Below, in pieces: positions 13,068 through 23,000 of a DNA stretch of 64,000 bases. Every line of letters begins with the position of its first letter. Within the stretch, counting starts at the first letter, position 1. The notes under the pieces are model-generated. The model was not told the DNA's origin. It did no database searches and was given only the letters and a program-made list of their open reading frames with translations. Position numbers and translations under genes: made by a program. The DNA is from Semisulcospira habei (lineage: Eukaryota; Mollusca; Gastropoda; Semisulcospiridae), in NCBI GenBank assembly GCA_036245525.1, contig BTPG01000005.1:121542417-121606416 (forward strand), written 5' to 3'.

Positions 13068-14599
13068 TTCATTTAGCCCCAAGGCTGCTTTTCTGAGGGG
13101 GGGGGGGGGGGGGCGTCACTTTGCGACATGCATCAGCTGCAGGAGGTGGATTGACCATGATAATTCAAGGGTAGTGCCAGATCAGCTTGGCGCCTGTGGG
13201 CACCAAGCTGATCGGGCACCACCCTTCAATTATCATGGTTGATACAATACAATACAATACTACTTTATTAATCCCTCACGGGGAAATTCACTGTCTGCCC
13301 ATACGACACATGGCATCATCATTCACTCATAAAAATAATTAAATAACCCATAACTCTCAATTAAAGAAATGAACTGTAACAGACACATTGTTACCTTTGT
13401 AACACACTTGGCATTAAGAAATAATAATAATAATAATAATAATAATACTGAAATGGCTAGTACTAAGGAACGGAAGAATGTTGACCGACACTATCAACTG
13501 ATATTACTGTTGAAAAGGATAACAGCCTGAGGGACAAAATAGTTGGCAAAACGTGATGTACGACTTTTGGGTACTCAAAGTCTGCCACTTCGTTCGATAC
13601 GTCTGCTGTCAAATTCATATCTAAGTGGATGCGTTTTGTCATCAAGAATGTCGGCCAATTTGTTCGTAATCCGTGTGTTGTACAGTGTGTCCAAATTATC
13701 CTGTGCCCTACCAATCACCCCGCCCCCTTTCCGGATTACTTTGCTAAGGCGATCTTGGTCTCTTTTACATAAATTTCTCCCCCAGCACGTCAGTCCAAAA
13801 GTTAGAATGCTAACAATACTGGAGCAGTAAAACATCTGTAAAAGCTGAGTGCTTACATGAAATGATCTGAGCTTTCTCAAACGGTAAAGACGGGTATGCG
13901 TTTTTTTTCACAATAGCATCTGTTTTGTTTCCAGTTGAGCGCGTTGTCAAAAAGAACACCTAAATACTTGTAGGACTCTACATGCTCAACTTCTGTTCTC
14001 TTGATAACAACAGAACCGGGATGCTGTTTGTTATTCCTGAAATCTATGACCATGTCTTTTGTTTTGCCAACATGTAATTCAAGATAGTTCCTATCACATC
14101 GCTCTACAAAGTCATAGATCTCCTGTCGATAGTGTCTGTCGTCCTCATCTGTAATCAGACCTGTCAGTGCCGTGTCGTCGGCGTATTTGTCCATGACACA
14201 GTCGTCATGAGTAGCTCTACAGTCTGCTGTGTACAAAGAAAACAAAAAAGGCGACAGGACAGTTCCCTGTGGTGCACCGGTGTTGGTAAAAACTTAAAAA
14301 GTACATCTGAGATTAGATCCGAACTAATTCTGACGTAATGTGGGCAGTTAGTGAGATAGCTCAAAACCCAAAGAATGGTAGAGGCATTTATGCTCATGTG
14401 AACTAGTTTGGAGGCGAGTATGTGTGGCTGACTGGTGTTAAAAGCAGACGAAAAATCATAGAACATCAGTCGAATGGAGGCTCCTGGTTTTTCTAAATGA
14501 GAGTAGATGTTGTTTACAACATGCAAAATGGCATCAACACCTCTTTGCCTTCTGTAAGCAAACTACCTCCAGCTCTAGCGTGTTAAAGGGCTAAATTTG
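13068..14599. mobile_element. Family 1 MITE split by a CR1-like LINE
   Basis: TTAA at 13064-13067, then TTCATTTAGCCCCAAGG and the inner palindrome up to CAATTATCATGGTTGAT at 13240. The missing right arm (CCAGCTCTAGCGTG..GGGCTAAATTTG) resumes at about 14566 and is followed by TTAA at 14600-14603. The LINE therefore landed inside the hairpin. Confidence 0.7.
13241..14565 (-). pseudogene. CR1/Rex-like LINE fragment (reverse transcriptase)
   Basis: Minus-strand RT pieces in at least three frames. 14164-14526 holds RLMFYDFSSAFNT (motif A) and HILASKLVHM. 13877-14245 holds MDKYADDTALTG (YADD box) and ESYKYLGVLFDNALNW. 13575-13880 is the post-RT tail. It ends in (GTATT)n on the minus strand after a 3' end containing AATTTCCCCGTGAGGGATTA, a CR1/Rex-like signature. 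It is 5'-truncated and frameshifted near 14245 and 13880. An (AAT)n tract lies at 13420-13448. Confidence 0.8.
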
Positions 14600-14929
14600 T
14601 TAAGGTAATGTGGAAAGAAGTGTTGACAGCTGGCATGGGCTGTCAAAGGGCTGACAGTGACTGTCCTGATACCAGTATAGAGGCAGCAAAGTTGAGTACT
14701 GGGTACTTCAGAGGGAGCCAGTCGACCTCCCATGATGGTTTCTCGCTCAAGTCAGAACCAGCGCTTTTTGTGTGCTAGTCTGTGCTTTTGGACCTTATGG
14801 CTTCAGGTGTTAGGTCCAGAATCACAGACCTGTACTTATTTAAAGCTACTACATTCCTGCAGTGAGAACACTGTTTTGTGTGCAAGAAGAAATGATTGTT
14901 ATGAAACCCTTAACCTACTCTGAACTAAT

Positions 14930-15117
14930 GTTGACTTCCCTAAATTTGGGAGTTTTAATCAGAAGGCTGCATCACAATCTAGGAGACAATATCCGACCAT
15001 GATAGTTGGGGTGCCAGAACAGCTTGGTATTCATTGGCGCCAAGTTATTCTGGCACCACCCTTGAGCTATCATGGTCGATCAGTTATCTTGCTGCGATGT
15101 GTTGGGGGCTAAATGTG
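14930..15117. mobile_element. Family 1 MITE, diverged
   Basis: Core ATCCGACCATGATAGTTGG..GCCAGAACAGCTTGG and its complement, ending GGGGGCTAAATGTG then TTAA at 15118-15121. The left end is poorly preserved. The TTAA is shared with the next element. Confidence 0.65.
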
Positions 15118-15121
15118 TTAA

Positions 15122-15335
15122 CCCCTTTACTGCCAGTGGATGCAAAATTATGTCCTTGAAAGCAGGGGCAAATTCACCACGGAATAATCCCATCAATCCA
15201 AGGAATTTAGATATGAATAGGGTCGGCAAGAGGCAAAGAACTTCATGAGCTCCCGCAGATGTGGGGGCTCACGAGGTTCTTTGCCCCTTGCGTTTTGTTT
15301 GCATTTTTCCGACGGTGAAGTGGAAGGTTTGGGGG
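15122..15335. mobile_element. TTAA hairpin MITE, family 2 (CTCATGAGCTCCCGCAG)
   Basis: TTAA at 15118-15121 and 15336-15339. Ends CCCCTTTACTGCC / GGTTTGGGGG; central palindrome AAGAGGCAAAGAACTTCATG ..GCTCACGAGGTTCTTTGCC at 15228-15283. Other copies: 17411-17607, 18600-18722, 61368-61441, fragments at 18060-18265, 19345-19385 and 60600-60670. Confidence 0.75.
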
Positions 15336-15441
15336 TTAATGAGAATTTATCCCCGTTTATCCCATGCAGACTGATGTCACCCTATGGTGTGATCATGTGT
15401 CCATTTTGTTATGAAAGATTAGGTAAGTCTGTCCAGGGAAG

Positions 15442-15829
15442 TCCCCCACCCGGGTCTGCCCTGGGGGACTTGGGTGGGGTTCGGTATTTTTTAGTTCCCA
15501 GGGTCACCCTGATCAGCCCCACAGGGTGGGTTTTTCTCTCTATTCTGGGGCATGTGTTTCTGTCTACCCTTTGTCCATTCACCTGTATTTGCCTTTTTAA
15601 AACTCTCCCTACTGTCTGCACTGCCTGTAGTTCTTGATATTGGATGTGTGTTGCTAAATGGCCTTAGCTTTATTTAGGCCCCATGTGTTAGGTTTATTTA
15701 ATGTATTTGACCGGCTGGCGACATACATTCAATGTTCTGTTTAGTTTTCTTTTTCACAAGCAGTGCAGGCACGTCCTGAGAAAGCCCCGTTGCTGTCGGG
15801 ACGTTAAGCAATGTACAATCAATCAATCA
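15442..15829 (+). mobile_element. SINE, same family as 4971-5355
   Basis: 12-bp duplication TGTCCAGGGAAG at 15430-15441 and 15830-15841. Full length with AATC tail. Lies in the ARMC7-NUP155 spacer. Confidence 0.9.
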
Positions 15830-16174
15830 TGTCCAGGGAAGGCAAAAAACACTGTCCATTTTTGTGAGAAGCAAGATTTTTATTGTAATAGAATGAAAAT
15901 CTTCCTTTTCACACAAAAAAAGCACTTGATGTCTTTTGTCTTCACAGGGCAGGTGTGCTTTTCTGTGAATCTGGACCTCATTTCTTGCAGCAGCATGATC
16001 CAGTATTTTAGATCATACACAAGAGCTCATACGTACAATACTGAAATTGAGAGTTGTTGCGCAATGCGATTTGCTTTCATCAGTTTACTGATTGATTCAA
16101 TGTGTCAAACCTCCAGTTTTGATTAGGAAATGTAATTGTGTGTTGGCATTTCTTGTGTTACATTTGCATGTAAA

Positions 16175-16180
16175 AATAAA
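16175..16180 (+). terminator. Possible plus-strand poly(A) signal AATAAA
   Basis: AATAAA 4 kb beyond the ARMC7 stop. It could end a long ARMC7 3' untranslated region or be chance; nothing else supports it. Confidence 0.25.
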
Positions 16181-16274
16181 GGCAATTTAAAGTGAATTCA
16201 GAATGGTGCATAGCTTTGCGATAATAAATAGAGAATCAAAAGTAGACTGAAAAAGAGTACATGTAATCATTCAC

Positions 16275-16280
16275 TTTATT
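16275..16280 (-). terminator. NUP155 poly(A) signal AATAAA
   Basis: Minus-strand AATAAA about 730 bases past the NUP155 stop, in AT-rich sequence that otherwise holds no repeat. It gives a 3' untranslated region of 16250-17009 whose first 150 bases are a MITE. Confidence 0.55.
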
Positions 16281-16859
16281 CACAACATACATTTTTATAA
16301 ACACACATTACAGTCCTCATCATGGCCATTTATATGCTGAAAGAAAATGACAGCACACATGCATTCATACAACATTCAGATAAGCTTGCAACTTGACAGA
16401 TGTCAAATACCACAGACACAAAATTATGACATCCGTTCACACAAAATAATGTACAAAAGCTTTTGACAGCAAATAAAAAGTATTTCATCATTTGTTGAGT
16501 TGATAAACATGAACACTTTACAAGGAGACCCTCAATGCAATTTATTTTTCTTTGAATGTTCTGACGATGAGTTATATACACTTGTATCAAAAGTTAGGCT
16601 TATTGGGTTCTTTGCATGATGAATCAGGAGACTTGAATGAAAATGCTATTGTCACTTATTCTGCATTTCACCATCTTTGTTAAAATTTCCTTTTGACATA
16701 TTCACACTCAATTCTTTGCAAACTGTAGGCAGTTATTAATGTCCCCAATAGTGGTTCTTTCTTCACAGTCAAAGCATTTTCCAGTGCCTACATTAGGTTT
16801 CTCTCTTCCCAGCTTGCGAGTGGCCTTAAAAGCACAAAGTGCATTTGCTAGATAAGAAC

Positions 16860-17009
16860 TTCAAAAAGCAGTTTACGGGTGGTGCCAGATTAGCTTGGCG
16901 CCCTATTGGGTGCCAAGCTAATATTTCACTATCTTTCAAAGTTTTAAACTACCAGTGTGACAGCCGATTCATCTCTCGCTGTAGTGTGTTCACATCAGGG
17001 CTGAGTGTG
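16860..17009. mobile_element. Family 1 MITE abutting the NUP155 stop codon
   Basis: Arms GGTGCCAGATTAGCTTGGCG and GGTGCCAAGCTAAT, then CTGTAGTGTG..CAGGGCTGAGTGTG, the known right end of the family. The flanking TTAA is altered to GTTA(C). The left end is lost. Confidence 0.75.
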
Positions 17010-20000
17010 TTACATACGCTCGAGGCGGGCCTGCACACTCTTAAAGCTGCCCATTAGCCGCTGGACGTCGGGGTGAGGGGCCATGGCCTGCAGCTCGATC
17101 AAGTAGCTGGACACTGCATCGAGGCATATCATGCTGAACCGGCGCCTGCAATAACATGACGACCATACAGTAATTCTCAGTATTTCATTTTATTTTATTT
17201 ATGGAAAGGACAACTACCAAACAGAAAGTAGTAGCCGGTAAACAAAATCGTTCAAAAAAGAAAACCTGAATGGGGAGGCCAGGATACTGAGCAGTATAAA
17301 TTTGTATATAATGTGCTCTCTTTCGTCAGGTCCATGATACTATTCAAACATGTTCTTTAGTCCAACAACCAACATTTCATGAGCAATATGTAAGTGTAAC
17401 TTAGAATTTACCCCCTTCCCTGGATGCAAATTGTGTTTCTGATATTTTTCTCAATTTAATGTCATAGAACCCCAGTCATCCAAGGAACAGGGATACAAAG
17501 TGGTATCAGCAAGAGGCGTAGATCCCCATGAGCAAGTGCGGGGGCTCAAGAACATCTATGTCTCTTGTAGTCAGGATTATGTTACTTTTTTCTCGGCAAT
17601 GAAAGGGTTAAACCATTTCCATACCTGTCCATCGGAGGAATGAGTATAAGGGCAGGGTTGTCGGCCAAGTGGGACAGAAGCACATGCAGCACCTCCAGCA
17701 GATGTAATGGTCTCCCCTTAGTCTGCCAAAAGGGGTCCTGAAAAACATCCCCCTCAACATGTACTCCATAGATAATAGTGCAAAATGCAAATCAACCCAT
17801 TCCTCAGTAGCAAAATGCCTTCAGGCTCACGACGGCCACAAAGGGCCCATGCACAGCCATGCGCTGGCCCACTGCAGCCGTTGTGGGCCCGAGGACCTTT
17901 CCTTACTGGGTTCAGCCCTGACAATACCAGGGGACTTGGATCGACGACGACATTTCAAGGGTGATGCCACAATAGCTTGGCAGTCGCAGATACTTGATGT
18001 TTCTGGAACCATCGCAGATTCAATGCTTGTTAACCTCATTTGAATGAGGCATGAACAACTGAATGAGGCAAGCAAAAGGTGTAGATCTTCATGTGTATAT
18101 CGCTGCCTGTTAAATGTGCCTGCTTCATTAAAAAAGATAATGAGGCCAGCAAACGGTACGGATCCTCATGAGACCCTGCATATACGGGGAGATCATGATG
18201 ATCCACGTCGCTTACATTTGGGTGTAGTTCACACCAACATCATGAGGATCTATGTTTCTTTCACATAGGTGTTCTTTGCTGTGATATGGTAATAAAGAAA
18301 TTACACTTGAACAGAGCAGCATTTCACAAAGGCACTGACCCGTTGCTTGAAGAGGGTATCGTAGAGCTCAAGCAGCCGAGGCAGGGTGATACCGATCTTC
18401 AGCATGGTCTTGAACACCCAGTCTCTAGACGAACCCTGTTCACAGCTACGCTGCTCCAACTGGCGCACGATGGAGGCTGTAGAGGTGTAAATATACATAC
18501 ATGATGCAGTGTTTTGCGCTAATGCAGCAAATAGCTCAACAAAACTTTTTCTAATGCAGCGCAGAGCACATTCTGAGAAAGTCTTCACCGCTATGTTAAC
18601 CCCTTCACTGCGGAGGGAAAAGTGAACACAAGCCACAGCAAGTGGCACTGATCCTCTGCAGGGGCTCACGAACATCTATGCCTCTTGCAGTTGGAACATG
18701 TTGATTCTTGATAATCAATGGGTTAAACCATTTAGCCCCGAGTCCCTACAGCAGTAAACTGATTGACCATGATAATTCAAGGGTAGTGCCAGATTTGTTG
18801 GCACCTAAAGGTGCCAAGCTAATCTGGCACTACCCTTGAATTATCATGGTCAATCCATCTCCTGCAACTGGTGCATAGTTATTAGGCAACACCTCCAAAA
18901 TTTGAGAAATGGGACCTTGGGGCTTAAAGGGTTAACCTGAATGCTTAACATGAGGTGAACCACACAGTGACACACAATCAATTGGTTATTGGGGTTTAAC
19001 GCCGAGCAGGCGACTAAGGCCATCTCACAGCGGGACACACAATCAAGGACATATATCCAAGTCAATAACTGGTTTTTATATTTTTTTTTTAAAAGAATGT
19101 AGACAGTACAGTACTTACGCAGAGGAAAGTATCGCTCAGCAGTGACATAATTTTTCATAATGCTGGCAAGGCGTTCACTGATGCGGGTCAACTGGTCATC
19201 ACCCCTGAAGCCTCCTGCTAGTGTGAGCTCTGAAATAAGAGAAAAGCAACCGTATTGTTCTCAGATGCCATCAGTGAAAATATAGTTGTATTCAATTTAT
19301 ATGTTCCTAAATGCTGTCAAGAAAAGTTGGAACATCACACGACTGCAAGAGGTATAAATCCGCATGAGCCTCCACCCTTATGGCTCAAGTGTATGACCAA
19401 TCCACATAATAAGTGTGACTTTTGTGACCTTGATCTTTCCAACAGGTCACTGAAATAAGCAAGCGTTCCAAGTGTCTAAACATAAGAGTTGGCAGCAAAA
19501 ACTTTGATAAAAACTACAATTCTATCAAAAACTGTAATTTTTCACACACTTGCTGACCTCCTGTGACATTTGACCTTTCTGAGGGGTCATCCAAATTAGT
19601 ATTCATTGAAAGGCCTCATCATCAGGTATCTCTGTACCAAGTTTGGGTTATAAATATAAGCTAAAAAATATATATATATTTTTTTAATGGCATTTTTCAC
19701 ATATTTGCCAACCTCACGTGACCCTTGAAATTTCCGAGGGGGTCATCAAAATAAGTATGCACAGAAAGGTCTTACCATCAGGTATCTCTATACCAAGTTT
19801 GCGTTTGAAGCTGAAAATAGTATTTGTGGAGAAACACTTTGTGTTAAAATATGGCTATTTTTTTTTTACCCCTTTCTGGACCCCTTGTGACCTTGACCTC
19901 TGAGAGAGGTCACTGAAATTGGTATGTTTAGAAAGGTTTTGCCACAATGTACCCTGTAGTTTGTAGTCTGAGGCTTGAGTAATCTCCGACCCCACCCGGG

Positions 20001-23000
20001 TCTGCCCTGGGGGACTTGGGTGGGGTTAGGTACTTTTTAGTTCCCAGGGTCACCCTGGTCAGCCCCACAGGGTGGGTTTTTCTCTCTATTCTGGGGCATG
20101 TGTTTCTGTCTACCCTTTGCCCATTCACCTGTATTTGCCTTTTAAAAACTCTCCCTACTGTCTGCACTGCCTGTAGCTCTTGCTATTGGATGTGTGTTGC
20201 TAAATGGTCTTAGCTTTATTTAGCCCCATGTGTTAGGTTTATTTAACGTATTTGACCGGCTGGCGACATACATTCAATGTTCTGTTTTTTTTTTTTTTTC
20301 ACAAGCAGTGCAGGCACGTCCTGAGAAAGCCTTGTTGCTGTCGGGACGTTAAGCAATGTACAATCAATCAATTGAGTAATCTCCGAGAAAATGAATTTTT
20401 TTTCTAAAATGTATTTTTTTGAAAAATACTTACCGATGGCATTACTCGGATGGCCCTCCCACCTGCCCCGCTTGCCTCTTGTGGCTAAGTGTGAAACTGA
20501 CGAGGTCGCCCTGTGTGCTCGCTGGGTTAGGGTAGTAAGGGGAGGCCACCCGGGGACCTAGTGCTTGGATCCCCGGTGTCTCCTCCCCAGTTGTGTGCTA
20601 TACACAACTTTTGCTGAAATCTATAGGCAATAGAGTGTATTCCAGATAGTAATGCCATCGGTAAGTATTTTTCAAAAAAATACATTTTAGAAAAAAAATT
20701 CATTTGTTTTTTTCAAAATACATTACCGATGGCATTACTATCTGGAAGAATGGCGAACAGGCGGAGGGTGCCGTACCTAACCATAACCCAACCACTCCGC
20801 CGGCCCCATCGAGAGAGAACTCCCGACGATTTCAGCTATGACGTACCTAAGACGCCAGCGGCGCTCGGAGGGAGTGCTGGGCCGCGGAGATGTCGCCCAC
20901 CCGTGCCAGGGAGTCACGTTGGCCGGATAGGTCTCTAAGGTAGAAGCGTGCGAAAGTGGAGTCTGAGCGCCAGCCACCCGCTGTCACAATATCTTTGACC
21001 GAGCAGTTGCGGTCCAGGGCTAGACTGGTGGCTACTGCTCTCACTTCATGCGCCCGGATTTGTAAGAGCTCAGCGCCGCGTGGGGAGAGGTCCTGGTAGG
21101 CTGACCTAATCACCCACCGCAGCCAGGATGACACGGTCTGGGCCGAGATGTCGTGTCTGCCCGCTGACAAAGGTAGGAAGAGGCGCGAGCGCCCCCGGCG
21201 CTGCGGCTTAGAGCGGCGCAGGTAAATCCTTAGCGCCCGCACTGGGTCCTGTTGCCGCGATCCAGGGGAGAGGTCCGCTCCACGGAGGGGCCGTATAGTC
21301 ATCATCTGAGGGGCCGCCGCGGGGCGGCAGTTCTTGGCCAGGAAGGACGGATCGGGGAGCAGCTGTGCAGAGCCGTCGGACCGAAACTGCAAAGAGGCTG
21401 GGAGCATCGAGAGCGCGTGAAGCTCGCTGACTCGGGACGCTGTAGCGAGAGCCAGAAGGAAACAGGTTTTCCGGGTCAAATCTGAGAACCGAGCCAAGGG
21501 GAGGGGTTCAAACCGGTCCGTATTCAACCATGTCAGTACCCAGGCAAGATCCCACCGGGGTACTAAGGAAACGTGAAACCGGACGTCAGAGTTCAAAGTG
21601 AGCCAGTAAATCCGACAGATCCTTGCAGGCGCCTGGGTCCGGAAGACTCAGGTGGCGGTAGGTGTCCGCGATCATAGCGCGGTAGCCCTTGATGGTGACC
21701 GGGGCTAAGCCTTGGTCGTCGAAGAGCCACAGGAAGAACTCCGCCAGTTGGTGGGAGGCTAGGTTAGTGGGAGGGAGTCCATGGGAGGCGCACCAGGTCT
21801 GAAAGACCCTCCACTTGCCTTCGTACACCTTCCTTGTAGAGAGTCTGCGGGCTGCTGCAATTGCCGCCACTGCAGCATCCGAGAAACCTCTAGCGGCGAG
21901 GGCTTGCCGGACAACCTCCAAGCGTGTAGGCGGAGGCGTTCCGGGCACGGATGGAAGAGCTGCTGACGGGGCTGCTTGAGCATCGTGGGAGGGGTAGGAA
22001 GCTCCAGGGGAGGGTCCGTCGCAAGCGCGAGGAGGTCCGTGGTCCAGCTCTTGGTCCAGTTGAAGGGGGCCACCAGCAAGAGGACCACCGAGCATCCTAT
22101 GAGCTTCCGCAGCACCTTCGGAACGAGGACTGACGGGGGGTAGGCGTAAGCAATCAGGCCGTCCCAAGGGATGGCGAGCGCGTCCACTGCCCAAGCGAGC
22201 GGATCCGGGACTGGAGAGACGTAGACCGGGAGCTGGTTGTTCCATCTGGTGGCAAACAGATCCACTAGCGGCGTTTCCCAGTGAGAGCAGATCAGGCGAA
22301 AAATATCCGGGCGTAGGGACCACTCCATGTGGAGCAACTGTCCGCGTCGAGACAGGGCGTCCGCAATCACGTTGAGGTGGCCGGGGATGTGGCGGGCTCG
22401 TAGAGTAATGCCCCGATCCCTGCACCAGAGGAGAAGGTGGTACAGTAGAATGCAAAGGGAGGGCGAGTGAGTGCCCCCCTGATTCTGTATGTAAGCCACC
22501 ACCGTCGAGTTGTCGGAGAGCACGAGGACTTCCTGATTGGCCAAGGTCTCCTGCTAAACGTCGAGTGCCAACCCCACTGCCTTCAGCTCCAGCCAGTTGA
22601 TGTGTTTCCCTAACAGCTCCCGAGGCCAAACGCCCGAGGCCGAGAGAAAATCCGGTAACAGGTGTGCGCCCCAGCCGGACTGGCTCGCATCTGTACAGAG
22701 AGACCACCGTGGCGGCGGGGAGTGTAGGGGCACCCCCGAAGCCAGCCAAGCGAGGTCCGCCCACCTCTCGAGGTGAGGACGAGCCAGAGGAGTGACTGGT
22801 ACTAGATCCGACAGAGCGCCCGAGGAGGGTCGCCAGTGAAGAAGGAGATGTAGCTGGAGAGGCTGAGCATAAAGTCTGCCCAAGGGAAGCAGGTCCGCAG
22901 CCGCACTGAGGAGGCCCAGGAGTTGAAGCCAGACCCTGGTAAGAGGTAAGCCAGACCCTGGTAAGTCGACGATCTTCTGCCGCCTGGCCAGAGGCAGGCG

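Noticed and set aside
15220..15290. Palindromic hairpins as possible Rho-independent-type terminators or microRNA precursors
   Set aside because: They occur in many copies with TTAA ends, so MITE origin explains them; microRNA processing cannot be judged without small-RNA data.
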